Shown here piece after piece: positions 39,380 to 49,309 of a DNA stretch of 64,000 bases. Location of the stretch: positions 2,819,254-2,883,253 of the forward strand of contig NZ_CP101750.1 of the NCBI RefSeq assembly GCF_026810505.1, given 5' to 3'. The notes beneath the pieces were generated by a model. That model made no database searches. It was not told the origin of the DNA and worked only from the letters and a program-made list of their open reading frames with translations. The DNA is from Streptomyces sp. Je 1-369. GTDB lineage: Bacteria; Actinomycetota; Actinomycetes; Streptomycetales; Streptomycetaceae. A program made the position numbers and the translations under genes. Numbering within the stretch: the first letter of the stretch is position 1; every line of letters starts with the position of its first letter.

Positions 39380-42300
39380 CCGGCAACCGCAACCGCACCC
39401 CGGCGAGGTCGCACACCTCGCCGGCCTGCTGGCCGACGTCTCGGGAGGGTCCCGTCACCTCACGCCGACCGAACTGGCGGAACTCCTGTGGCTGGCATCC
39501 CACTTGCCCGCACCACCCGAGCCGAGCCGTACCCCGGACCCGTCGCCCGACCCCTCTGCGGAATCCCAGCCCGCGCCCCACCCCACAACCGACTCCGAAA
39601 CCACCCACGAGCCCACCCCCAAGGACCCGGAGAAGCGCCCCCACCCCCCCCGCCCCCCCCCCCCCCGCCCCCCCCCCCCGCCCCGCCCCCCCCCCCCCCC
39701 CCCCCCCCACCCACCCCCCCCCCCCCCCCCCCCCCACGCCCCCCCCCCCCGCGCCCCCCCCCCCCCCCCCGCCCGCCCCGGGCCCCCGCACCCGTCGCGC
39801 CCCCCCACGTGCCCGTCCCGCCGATGCTCGCCCACCCGCTCGCCCTGCAACGCGCGGTGCGCCCCCTCAAGCGCTACGTCCCCTCGCCCACCGGACGGTT
39901 CCTCGACGAGGAGGCCACCGCCCACCGCATCGCCCTGCTCGGCGGACAGCCGCAAGGGTGGCTCCCCGTTCTCCGGCCGTCCCCCGAGCGCTGGCTCCGG
40001 CTCTGCGTCGTGCACGACGGCGGCGCGACGATGCCGATGTGGCGGCCGCTCGTACGGGAACTGCACGCCGCGCTGGCCCAGTCCGGCGTGTTCCGCACGG
40101 TCGAGCTGCACCGCGCGTCGCCCGACGGCACGGTCCCGGCGAGGGCGGCGTCCGTACCCGTCGATGGCCGTACCGTCGTCCTGGTGGTCAGCGACTGCAT
40201 GGGTCCGCAGTGGCGCGAGGGCCCCGGCGCCACCCGCTGGCACCGCACGCTGCGACGCTGGGCGGCCCGCATGCCGCTGGCCGTGGTCCAGCCGCTCCCC
40301 GAACGCCTGTGGCGCACCTCTGCTCTGCCGACGACGCCCGGCCTGCTGTCGGCCCCGCACCCGGCGGCGCCGTCCGCGGCCCTCACGTTCACCGCGTACG
40401 ACGCCCTCGACGAGCCGCACCCCGGTGACGCCCTGCCCATCCCTGTCCTGGAGCCCGCGGCGAACTGGCTGGCGAACTGGGCGGCGCTGATCACCGACCC
40501 CGGTGGTGCCCGACTACCCGGGGCCGTGGGCTGGCTTACTCCCACAACACGCATGCAGCCGTCGCACGCAGCGGTTCCGGGAGCCACCCCGCCCCGCGAG
40601 GACATCACCCGGCTCACCGCCGAGGAACTGGTGCTGCGCTTCCGCTCCACCGCGTCCCCCGAGGCGTTCCGGCTCGCCGGTCATCTCGCTCTGGGCGAAC
40701 CGGTGTTGCCGGTCATGCGCCTGGTCCACCGGGCGGTGGAGAGGCAGCCACGGCCGCAGCACCTCGCCGAGGTGATCCTCAGCGGCATGCTCGCCGAGGC
40801 ACCGGAGAGCCCGTCCGGCACGTACGCCTTCCGGGACGGCGTACGCGAACTGCTCCTGCGCACCCTGCCGCGCACGGCACGCGGGCGCACCCGTGAACTC
40901 CTCGCCCGGGTGGGCGGTTTGATCGACGACCGGGCGGGCGTGGCACCGGGCGAGCTGCGGGCGGTGGCCCATGCACCGGTCCCCGGCGACACGGGAACGG
41001 AGAGCAGTGCGGACAGCGCGGGTAACGCGGGTAACGCGGCCGGAGCGTTCGCGACCCTCGCCCCCGAGAGCGTCCGGCAGCTCGGCGGGGAACGGGACCA
41101 CCTGCTCGGCGGCCGCTACCGCGGCGTCGCACAGATCGGCCGGAGTCCCGGCGTATGGCTCGCGGACGACCTCTCCGGCGGCGGCGAGGGCGAGGTCGTG
41201 GTGGTGCAGCGATTCCTGACGGCGTCGGACCGGCCCCGCGCATCGAATGAGGCGGCGCGGCTCGCGCGCTTCCGGCACGAGCATGTCGCCGCCGTCCGCG
41301 ACCACGGCGTGGACGACGGAGTCTTCTACCTGGTCACGGAGTTCGTACCGGGCCGCAACCTCGACGAGATCCTTCTGGGGCACCCCGAAGGTCTCCCCGG
41401 TAACGTCCTGCTGGGGGTGGTGACGTCACTGGCCGACGCGGTCCTGGCCCTGCACGCCCAGACCATCGCCCACGGCGCGATCTCCGCCGAACAGGTGCGG
41501 GTCCCCTCGGAGCGCGGCCCGGTCCTGTGCGGCTTCACTCTCACGCCGTACGGCCCGGCGGCCCGGCATGCCGACCTGCTGGCGCTCGGACACGTGGTGC
41601 ACGAGGCGTACACGGGCTCGGCGACGACACCGGTGGGCCGGACTTCGGGCCCCGCACGCCGCGGCGTCCTCCCCCCGGCGGTCCTGAGGGCCCTGGAGTC
41701 GGCCGTCGTCGACCTCGAAACCGGCGCACTGGATCGTCAACGGCAGGCAGCGTCCCAGCTGTTGCACCTCACAGTGCGTCCAACCATCAGCATCACCCTG
41801 ATGGGTCGACTCGCTGTGCTCCTGGGCGGCGACCCCGTACCGACGGGCACGCCGGAGTGCCGGGCGGTGCTCTGCATGCTGCTCCTCGCCGAGGGCCGCC
41901 CGCTCTCGTACGCGGAGCTGGCCGAGGGCCTGTGGGGAGCCGACCGTGCCGACCCCACGGTCTCCCTCCTCGACGCCTGCCTCACCCACATCCGCGACGT
42001 GATGGAACTGCCGCTGTCCGAGCAGGCCGAGGGGTACTCCCTCCGCCTGTCGGACGACGACTCCGTCGACGTGCTCCGCTACCGGCGGCTGATCGACGAA
42101 GCCGACGCGGCGCGGGCGGCAAGGGACGCGGAGGTGGCCCACGCACGAACGCGGGAGGCTCTCGCGCTGTGGCGGGGGGAGTCCCTGGACGGGGTGCCGG
42201 GGCCGGCCGCGGCACGGGCGCGGGCGGACATCGACCGGCTCCACGAGCGCCTGCTGCGCGCAGACCCCGCCGAGGGCGGAGGGCGGCGCACCCTGGTGGC

Positions 42301-43450
42301 ATTCGAGTGTGTCGCACCCGGCACCCGGTCCGACGCGGTCCTGGAAGCGCTGGGCAGGTGGGTCTCCGGCTTCCTGGTACACAGCGCTTTCGAGCAGTAC
42401 ACACTCCGCCCCTGTACGGGCGGCTGGCTGGCGGCCGTCGCCCCGGAAGCCCCTGCCCCGCAACTGCTGTCGGCTCTCCTGGGAGAGCTCCCCTCCCTCT
42501 TCGGGGATCTCCCGGGACTCACCGTCGCCGTCACGATCGCGCAGAGCACGGAACAGGCGGCTTCCGCGCCACGGTTCCCCGACGGACTGCGGCACCTGTT
42601 CGGCCGGGGCGGAGGTCGCATCGTGGTCGCCCTCCCCGACGCACTGCACAGGAGCCTCGGCCTCCGGGAACTGCCCCACGCACCCGCATTCGAGCCCATG
42701 CGTGGCACTCACCACTGGTACCACCAGATCACAGCGCCCCGCGCCCCGGCCGGACCACCGATCCTGCTCGGCTTCGACGGCGTCCTCACCCACCTCTTCC
42801 CCGGCCGCACGGCGCGTACGGCCGCGCTCTCCCTCCTCTCCGTGGTCAGCGAGTACCGCCGCCCCGAGGGCGCACTCGCAGGTGAGCCGCTCGTGGCCGC
42901 GGGCACGGCCGCGCTGCCCAGCGAGGACCGCACCCACCCCTTGGACGTACTGCGCGCGCTGGCCCATCACCAGGAGTACGCCGCGGAACTGCACGCACGC
43001 CTCACCACACTGGAGACGGACCGCGCGTCCGTCGCGGTGCCGCTCGACCAGCTCGGACCACTCCGCGCACTCCTCGCGGACCATTGGGTCTGCATCGCCA
43101 CCGACACCTCGCGCGAGGCCGTGTCGACGTACCTCGCCGCGTACGGCCTCCCCGCCCCGCGCGCCGGAATCCACGGCCGCACAGCGGACGTCGCGCGCCT
43201 GATGCCGGACCCCGACCGCCTGACCCGGGCCCTGGCCGGACTCGGCGACCCGCCGGACCGCTGCCTGATGCTCGGCGCATCCCCGCACGAGGCGGTCGCC
43301 GCCCGCACCCTCGGCATCCCCTTCATCGGCCACGCCCCCGACAAACGGTCCGCGGAGGGACTCCGGTCCGTAGGGGTCTCCCGTACCGTCACATCCCTGC
43401 GCGAGTTCGTCGACCTCGTCCGCGCGGAAGACGGACGACAGGGCATATGA
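39369..43450 (+). CDS. SAV_2336-type vWA / pseudokinase / SARP-like / pseudo-HAD giant protein, frame broken in poly-C linker
   Basis: About 1360 codons. The N-terminus (LTPTELAELLWLASHL) is in one frame; everything after the poly-C tract is in another. Order after the tract: vWA-like domain (about 155-360; LCVVHDGGATMPMW in place of the metal motif, VVLVVSDCMGPQWR); helical SAV_2336 region (RFRSTASPEAFRLA); pseudokinase (about 578-790; catalytic loop IAHGAISAEQVRV lacks HRD, and DFG reads LCGF); SARP-like winged helix plus BTAD (about 809-960); an unnamed cyclase-like region (about 970-1120); HAD fold (about 1130-1345) with the nucleophile Asp lost (GFDGVLT). It is coupled to the MoxR gene. 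It probably acts as a sensor and scaffold, not an enzyme. Confidence 0.82.
39637..39780 (+). repeat. C-homopolymer tract (runs of 23 and 22 C) with frame change
   Basis: Almost 145 bases are C with only scattered G and A. The longest runs are 39686-39708 (23 C) and 39714-39735 (22 C). Coding frame before and after differs, so tract length is wrong in the assembly, variable between cells, or has broken the gene. It encodes a Pro/Arg linker in all frames. Confidence 0.9.
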
Positions 43451-43686
43451 AATCCCGTCAGATAGGCGAGTACGCACCTTTTCGGTAGCAACCCCTCCGG
43501 GTCCACTGGAACCACCGCACCGTTCGCCGGAACCACCGCACCGCCCGCGACGCCCTCAACACCACCCGTGCGGCGGCACCCCGCCCGGCTCAGCCCAGCG
43601 CGCGAGCCGCGTCCGGCCGCCGCACGATGCGAGACAGGACCGTCGTCCGACGGTCCGTACGGTCCGCGCTCTCGGGAGGATCTGCC
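43451..43686. other. 236-bp region before mbl with direct repeat and hairpin
   Basis: GGAACCACCGCACCG occurs twice (43508-43522 and 43529-43543). A hairpin with eight-base arms GGACCGTC/GACGGTCC and a four-base loop (43637-43656) lies 31 bp upstream of the mbl start. No gene is seen. Confidence 0.55.
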
Positions 43687-44724
43687 ATGACCGTCAGTCT
43701 GGAGCAGTTGCGCCGCTGCCACATCGCCGTCGACCTGGGAGCCGCGAGAACCCGCGTGTACGTGAAGGGGGCGGGCCTCGTCGTCGACCAGCCGAGCGCC
43801 GCCGCCGTCAACACGCGCACCGGCGCGCTCATCGCGGTCGGCCAGTTCGCCGAGCAGATGACGGGACGTACGCCCGGCTACATCCGGGTGGTCCGCCCCG
43901 TCTCCGGCGGCACCGTCGTCGACATCGAGATGGCCCAGCGCATGCTGCGCCACCTGATCGGCGAGAAGCTCCGCCGCACGCTGCGCCGCAAGCCCCGGCT
44001 GCGCGCCGCCGCCTGCACGCCGCACGACGCGGACCCGCTGGCCCAGCGCGCCGCCGTCGAGACGATGGTCGGGCTCGGGGCACGCCGCGTGGAACTGGTC
44101 GACACGCTCATCGCGGCGGCCGTCGGCTGCGGGCTGCCGGTGGAGCGTCCCGAGGCGACGATGATCCTCGTCTGCGGCGCCGCCACCACGCAGGTCGCGG
44201 TCCTCTCCCTCGGCTCGATCGTGACCGCGGAACGCATTCCCGTCGGCGGCGAGGCCATCGACAACGCGATCGTGCAGCACCTGCGCCACCACCACGAACT
44301 GATGCTGCCCTCCCAGTCCGTACGCCCCCTCCAGCTCGCGCTGCGCGGCAACGGCCTCACCCCGCAGGGACCGGAGTCGACGGAGATCCACGGCAGGGAC
44401 GTCGCGACGGGTCTGGCCCGCTCCGTCCAGGTCGACACGGCCGCGGTCCGCGACGCCATCCACACCCCGCTGACCGCCGTGCTCGACGGCATCGGCAAGG
44501 TACTGCGCGACTGCCCGCCGGACCTGGTGGCCGACCTCGCGGACCGCGGAATCATGATGGTCGGCGGCAGCGCGCTGCTGCCGGGTCTCGACCAGATGCT
44601 GCGGGACGCAACCGGCATGCCCGTACATATCGCGGAACGACCGGATGTATGCGCTGTACTGGGACTTGGTGCGATGCTTGAGGGCAAGATCCAACCGCTG
44701 GCGCTGGCGCCCCTGTCCGGCTGA
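43687..44724 (+). CDS. mbl: MreB-like actin homologue Mbl
   Basis: 345 residues from ATG 43687, with GGAGGA upstream. It has the actin/MreB fold: phosphate loop 1 VDLGAARTRVYVKG, RPVSGGTVVDIEMAQRML, phosphate loop 2 ILVCGAATTQVAVLSLG, the SxVERIP-like TAERIPVGGEAIDNAI, and the adenosine motif IMMVGGSALLPGLDQML. The sequence is more divergent than MreB proper (TPHDADP in place of CVPxxxT), matching the Streptomyces Mbl paralogue, which acts in spore-wall synthesis. It is not in an mreBCD cluster. The histidine-kinase gene follows after 50 bp. Confidence 0.88.
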   Translation: MTVSLEQLRRCHIAVDLGAARTRVYVKGAGLVVDQPSAAAVNTRTGALIAVGQFAEQMTGRTPGYIRVVRPVSGGTVVDIEMAQRMLRHLIGEKLRRTLRRKPRLRAAACTPHDADPLAQRAAVETMVGLGARRVELVDTLIAAAVGCGLPVERPEATMILVCGAATTQVAVLSLGSIVTAERIPVGGEAIDNAIVQHLRHHHELMLPSQSVRPLQLALRGNGLTPQGPESTEIHGRDVATGLARSVQVDTAAVRDAIHTPLTAVLDGIGKVLRDCPPDLVADLADRGIMMVGGSALLPGLDQMLRDATGMPVHIAERPDVCAVLGLGAMLEGKIQPLALAPLSG

Positions 44725-44773
44725 GCCGAACGGCCGACGCGTGCCCTCACCTCGACCATGGAGTACGTCGTAC

Positions 44774-46405
44774 GTGACCGAGATGCCCGAAGGCGCAGGC
44801 GCAGGCGCCGACGCGAGCGAAGGCAGAGGCACGGAGCCGCAGCAGCCCTCGATGCAGCCGATCCTCGAGGCGGTCCTCAGCGTCGGCACGGACCTCGAAC
44901 TCCGGGCGACGCTGCAGCACATCGTGGACAGCGCGGCCCGGCTGACCGGGGCCGGGCTCGGCACGCTCGGTGTCGACACCCCCGGCCACGGGGGCCCCGC
45001 CGAGCTGTTCGTGGCGGGCGGACCCGGGCGCTACCCCGACGGCGTGCCGTGCGTACGCCCGACCGCGGACGGCACCGTCATCGACGTACCGATCCACGTC
45101 CACGACGATCCGTTCGGGACGCTGCTGCTCGCCGAGAAGGACCGGGGCGGCGCCTTCACCGACGAGGACCGCCAGCTCCTTCGGGTCCTGGCGAGCCAGG
45201 CGGGCATCGCGATCGGCAACGCCCGCCTGTTCGAGGCGGCCCGGCAGCGGGAGCGCTGGATCGAGGGCGCGGCGGCGGTCACCACGGCCCTGCTCACCGG
45301 CGAGGCGGCGGCGGACGCGCTGATGACGGTGGCGGACCGGGCGCGCGTCCTCGCGGGCGCGGCGGCGGGCGTGATCCTGCAACCCACGGACGCGGGCGGC
45401 ATGCGGATCGTGGCGGCGGCCACGGACGGGGAGCCGCACGGGTGGGGGTCGTCGGCACACAGGCGCCGCCCGGTTGACGGCACGTCACGCCCCGCAGGGC
45501 CCCCCGCGGACGTACCTCGCTCAGCCGCACGCACCACTGGCAGCAGCAAGCACACCCACCACAACGACCTCATCGGCACCACCATCGAGCCCGGCAGCGC
45601 GGTCCTCACCCAGCTGCTCGGCGGTGAACCCGTCTACATCGACGACTCGGCGACCGACCCCCGTATGACGACGCACGTGCGCGCCCGCTTCGGCCCGAGC
45701 ATGATGCTGCCGTTGCAGGCGGGCGGCCGCCTCATCGGCACGCTCGCACTCCCCCGCAGGCGCGGCGCCCCCGCCTACACCTCCGCCGAACGCCTGCTCG
45801 CGACCCAGTTCGCCTCACAGGCCGCGCTCGCCCTCGTCCTCGCCGACGCCCAGCAGAGCCGGCAGCGTCTCGCGGTCTTCGAGGACCGCGACCGCATCGC
45901 CCGCGACCTGCACGACCTCGTGGTCCAGCGCCTCTTCGCGACCGGCATGATGCTGGAGGGCACGCGCCGCAAGGCCAGGTCGACCCAGGTCGAGTCGACC
46001 CTGGACCACGCCGTGGACGAGCTGGAGTCCACGATCCAGGAGGTCCGCACCGCCATCTTCGCGCTCCAGCAGCCCCCCGCGGACGCCCCCGCCACGTTCC
46101 GGGGCAAGGTCCTGCGCGAGACGGCGGGCGCGTCGGCGATCCTCGGCATCCAGCCTTCCGTGCACTTCGCGGGCGCCGTCGACACGCAGGTCACGGAACC
46201 GGCGGCGGGCCGCCTGCTCGCCGCCCTGCGCCGCGCCCTGGCCGCGGCGTCCCGCCGTACGGGCGTCACGCGCGTGGACGTCGCGGTCGACGCACGGGCC
46301 ACGCTGCCGGACGGCCGCGCGGGCGTACGGCTGACGGTGTACGACGACGGGGACACGGACGGCGTGGAGGCGGGAACGACGACGACGTGGCAGGCGCCGC
46401 TCTAG
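44774..46405 (+). CDS. Two-GAF histidine kinase with degenerate ATPase domain
   Basis: About 543 residues from GTG 44774 (ATG 44783 is an alternative; neither has a clear ribosome site). GAF domain 1 spans about 28-155, GAF domain 2 about 165-360. The HisKA_3 phospho-acceptor helix is DRIARDLHDLVVQRLF, with His380. The following HATPase_c is cut down: the N-box Asn is replaced (LRRALAAASRRTG), a D-box-like YDDGD remains, and the glycine boxes are missing, since the protein ends almost at once in a family-like TTTWQAPL. It probably cannot bind ATP normally. No response regulator is adjacent. Confidence 0.85.
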   Translation: MTEMPEGAGAGADASEGRGTEPQQPSMQPILEAVLSVGTDLELRATLQHIVDSAARLTGAGLGTLGVDTPGHGGPAELFVAGGPGRYPDGVPCVRPTADGTVIDVPIHVHDDPFGTLLLAEKDRGGAFTDEDRQLLRVLASQAGIAIGNARLFEAARQRERWIEGAAAVTTALLTGEAAADALMTVADRARVLAGAAAGVILQPTDAGGMRIVAAATDGEPHGWGSSAHRRRPVDGTSRPAGPPADVPRSAARTTGSSKHTHHNDLIGTTIEPGSAVLTQLLGGEPVYIDDSATDPRMTTHVRARFGPSMMLPLQAGGRLIGTLALPRRRGAPAYTSAERLLATQFASQAALALVLADAQQSRQRLAVFEDRDRIARDLHDLVVQRLFATGMMLEGTRRKARSTQVESTLDHAVDELESTIQEVRTAIFALQQPPADAPATFRGKVLRETAGASAILGIQPSVHFAGAVDTQVTEPAAGRLLAALRRALAAASRRTGVTRVDVAVDARATLPDGRAGVRLTVYDDGDTDGVEAGTTTTWQAPL

Positions 46406-46423
46406 GACCTGTGTCGGAGGTCC
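46405..46423. terminator. Weak hairpin between convergent genes
   Basis: GGACCT, seven bases, AGGTCC overlaps the histidine-kinase stop region and faces the end of modBC. It is short, so function as a terminator is tentative. Confidence 0.35.
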
Positions 46424-46462
46424 CGCCTGCCCCGCGACGCCCGGCACGCGCCCTGGCGCGAG

Positions 46463-48421
46463 CTACAACCCCACCACCGAGACCTCCGTAGCCTTCACGC
46501 TCGTCCACACCTCGGCTCCCTCCACCAGCCCCAACTCCACCGCCGCCTGCGGAGTGATCTCGGCGACCAGGTCGGGCGCCTCACCCGAGGTGACGAGGAC
46601 GCGCAGCCGACTGCCCGCCGTGGTGATCTCCCGTACCGTCCCCGGCCACACGTTGCGCGGGCTGCCCCCCGGCTTCTCGCAGTGCAGGGACACCGCCTCC
46701 GGCGCGATGACGGCGAGCGCCCGCGCGCCCTCCTCCAGCGGGTCGGCGACGACCAGGCGCCCCTCGCCCGCCAGCGCGAGCGTCCCGTCGGCGGCAGCGG
46801 TACCGGGCCAGGCGTTGCGGCCGAGCATGCGGGCCACCCAGGGCGAGCGCGGATGCCGGGTGACCTCGGCGGGCGGCGCGTCCTGCAACGTACGCCCTTC
46901 GTCGAGTACGAGGACCCGGTCGGCCAGCGACACCGCCTCGACGGGGTCGTGGGTGACGATGAGGCAGACGCCGCCGAAGCCGTCGAGGTGGCGGCGCAGG
47001 GTGTGCCGGACGTGGGCGCGGGTGGTCTGGTCGAGGGCGGCGAGCGGCTCGTCGAGGAGCAGCAGCCGGGGGCGGGCGGCCAGCGCACGCGCGAGGGCGA
47101 CCCGCTGCGCCTGCCCTCCGGAGAGCTGCGCGGGCCGACGGTGGGCGAGGTGCCCGACGCCGAGCCGGTCGAGCCACGCCTGCGCCTCGCGCCGGGCATC
47201 GGCACGCCGTACGCCCTGCGCGCGCAGCCCGTACGCGGTGTTGCCGAGCGCGTTCAGGTGCGGGAAGAGCGCACCTTCCTGAGGCACCCAAGCCACCCCG
47301 CGCCGGTGCGGAGGCAGACCCGTGACGTCGCGTTCGCCGAGCCGAAGCTCCGCGTGGGCGCGCGGAGTGAGGCCGAGGAGGGCACGCAGCAGCGTCGTCT
47401 TGCCCGCGCCGTTGGGCCCGACGACGGCGATCGTGGTGCCGGGCCCGGCGTCGAGGGTGAGCTGGTTGTACCCGGTGACGTCGGCGTGCAGCCCCCACTT
47501 CTCGTCCGCCCCGGCGACCTCCACGGGCGGAGCGAACGCCCCCACCTGATCCTCCTCGCCGCCGCGCACAGGCTCCCGTACCCGCGCCGGACCGCCCCCC
47601 GCAGCCCCCGCGGTCCACCGCCCCCGCAACCCGACCAACACGGCCATGGCGATGGCGAGCAGCAACAACGACAACGAAGTCGCGGCCTCCGGCGAGTCCT
47701 GCAACAGCAGATACACCTGGAGGGGCAGGGTCTGCGTGGTCCCCGGCAGGTTGCCCGCGAAGGTGATCGTGGCGCCGAACTCACCGAGCGCCCGCGCCCA
47801 GGTCAGCGCGGCGCCGGCGGCGAGTCCGGGGGCGACCATCGGCAGGGTGACGGTGAGGAACACCCGTACCGGAGACGCCCCCAGCGACGCCGCGGTCTCC
47901 TCGAACCCGGGCCGCAACCCACCCAGCGCGCCCTCCAGACTGATCACGAGGAACGGCATCGCGACGAACGTCGCCGCGACCACCGCACCGGACGTATGGA
48001 AGGGCAGCACGATCCCGAAGGTGTCCTCCAGCCACGGCCCGAGCAGCCCGCGCCGCCCGAACCCGAGGAGCAGCGCGACACCGCCGACGGTCGGCGGCAG
48101 CACCATCGGCAGCAGCACGAGGGACCGTACGAGCGCCTTCCCCCGGAACTCCACCCGCGCGAGCAGCCAGGCCAGCGGCACTCCGAGGAGGAGCGAGAGC
48201 CCGAGGGCCCAGAGGGACACGAGCAGCGAGAGCCGCAGGGCCTGGGTGACCCCGGGAGTCGTCAGATGGCTCCCGAGGTCGCCCCACTCGGTCCGGGCGA
48301 GGATGCCGACGAGCGGCATGAGCAGGAACGCGACGGCGAGCGCCGCGGGCACGGCGAGCGTGAGCGGCGCGCGGAACCGCGCACGCGCTCGCGCGCGAGA
48401 ACGAAGACGGGGCCGGTTCAT
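46463..48421 (-). CDS. Fused molybdate ABC permease-ATPase (ModB-ModC)
   Basis: 652 residues from ATG 48421. The first 275 residues are a six-helix ModB permease with the EAA-type loop ETAASLGASPVRVFLTVTLPMVAPG and ALGEFGATITFAGNLPG. After a linker comes a ModC ATPase: Walker A VVGPNGAGKTTL near 345, Q-loop WVPQEGALFPHL, signature LSGGQAQRVALARAL, and Walker B LLLLDEPLAALD. The end is a TOBE molybdate-binding domain (NVWPGTVREITTAG). Fusion of the two subunits occurs in actinobacteria. It lies seven bases after modA, forming an uptake operon that feeds molybdenum cofactor synthesis. Confidence 0.93.
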   Translation of the reverse strand: MNRPRLRSRARARARFRAPLTLAVPAALAVAFLLMPLVGILARTEWGDLGSHLTTPGVTQALRLSLLVSLWALGLSLLLGVPLAWLLARVEFRGKALVRSLVLLPMVLPPTVGGVALLLGFGRRGLLGPWLEDTFGIVLPFHTSGAVVAATFVAMPFLVISLEGALGGLRPGFEETAASLGASPVRVFLTVTLPMVAPGLAAGAALTWARALGEFGATITFAGNLPGTTQTLPLQVYLLLQDSPEAATSLSLLLLAIAMAVLVGLRGRWTAGAAGGGPARVREPVRGGEEDQVGAFAPPVEVAGADEKWGLHADVTGYNQLTLDAGPGTTIAVVGPNGAGKTTLLRALLGLTPRAHAELRLGERDVTGLPPHRRGVAWVPQEGALFPHLNALGNTAYGLRAQGVRRADARREAQAWLDRLGVGHLAHRRPAQLSGGQAQRVALARALAARPRLLLLDEPLAALDQTTRAHVRHTLRRHLDGFGGVCLIVTHDPVEAVSLADRVLVLDEGRTLQDAPPAEVTRHPRSPWVARMLGRNAWPGTAAADGTLALAGEGRLVVADPLEEGARALAVIAPEAVSLHCEKPGGSPRNVWPGTVREITTAGSRLRVLVTSGEAPDLVAEITPQAAVELGLVEGAEVWTSVKATEVSVVGL

Positions 48422-48428
48422 TTACTTG

Positions 48429-49226
48429 TTACGGCTTCTGGAACCCGGCGTCCCGCAGCATCTTCTGTGCCTCGGGCGTGCTGAGCCACTTCACGAACGC
48501 GGCGGCGGCCTCGCCGTGCTCGGAGTTCTTGAGGGTCGCGGCGGGGTAGGAGGCGACGGCGTTCTGCGCGTCGGGAATCTCGACGGCGTCGACCTTGCCG
48601 GGGGCGGTGGCGGCATCGGTCTTGTACACGATCCCGGCATCGGCCTCCCCCAGCTCGACCTTGCTGAGCACGGACCGCACGTTGGCCTCCTTGGAGACCG
48701 GCTTGACGTCGACGCCCTGCTTGTCGAGGACCTGCTTGCTGTAACGCCCGACGGGCACGGTGTCATCGGCAAGAACGACCTTCAGCCCACTACGGGCAAG
48801 ATCCTTGAGCCCCGCAACCTTCTCAGGATTGCCTTCCCGGGTGGCGATGACGAGCCGATTCCTGGCGATGACGGTGGGCTCGCCGGTCTCGCCCTTGAGC
48901 CCGTCCATGGTCTTGGTGTCGGCGGTGACGAGCACGTCGGCAGGCGCCCCCTGCTTGACCTGCGCGGCAAGCTCCTGCGACCCGGCGGCGGAGACGGTGA
49001 TCTTCGTCCCCGGGTGCTCCTTCTCGTACGCCTTCTCAGCGGTGGCGAAAACATCGGTGAGGGAGGAAGCGGCAAGAACGGTAAGACTCACGTCCTTCTT
49101 CCCGTCACTGTCACCGTCGCTGTCACTGTCGCCCCCGCAGGCGGCGAGCGGAACGAGCAGCGCGGCGGTGACGGCAGCGGCGGCGGTACGGCGAACGGCG
49201 GTACGGCCGGTGAACTTCGGGGACAT
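48429..49226 (-). CDS. modA: Molybdate-binding lipoprotein ModA
   Basis: 265 residues from ATG 49226, with AGGAGCC upstream. A lipoprotein signal with lipobox LAAC is followed by an Asp/Ser/Gly linker. The ModA fold shows LTVLAASSLTDVF, the anion-binding SAAGSQELAAQVKQGAPADVLVTAD, GIVYKTDA, and the terminal FVKWLSTPEAQKML. It captures molybdate or tungstate outside the membrane and delivers it to the ModBC fusion. It is the second gene of the regulator-modA-modBC operon. Confidence 0.95.
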   Translation of the reverse strand: MSPKFTGRTAVRRTAAAAVTAALLVPLAACGGDSDSDGDSDGKKDVSLTVLAASSLTDVFATAEKAYEKEHPGTKITVSAAGSQELAAQVKQGAPADVLVTADTKTMDGLKGETGEPTVIARNRLVIATREGNPEKVAGLKDLARSGLKVVLADDTVPVGRYSKQVLDKQGVDVKPVSKEANVRSVLSKVELGEADAGIVYKTDAATAPGKVDAVEIPDAQNAVASYPAATLKNSEHGEAAAAFVKWLSTPEAQKMLRDAGFQKP

Positions 49227-49309
49227 GGCACGGCTCCTAGCGAATGGAGAACACGACAAGCGACGCACTGAGGCACTTCTGAAGCACTACGGCACTACCC
49301 GGGCACTGC

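Noticed and set aside
41100..41740. Active Ser/Thr protein kinase
   Set aside because: The HRD and DFG motifs and the glycine loop are not present; only the overall fold is suggested, so it is called a pseudokinase.
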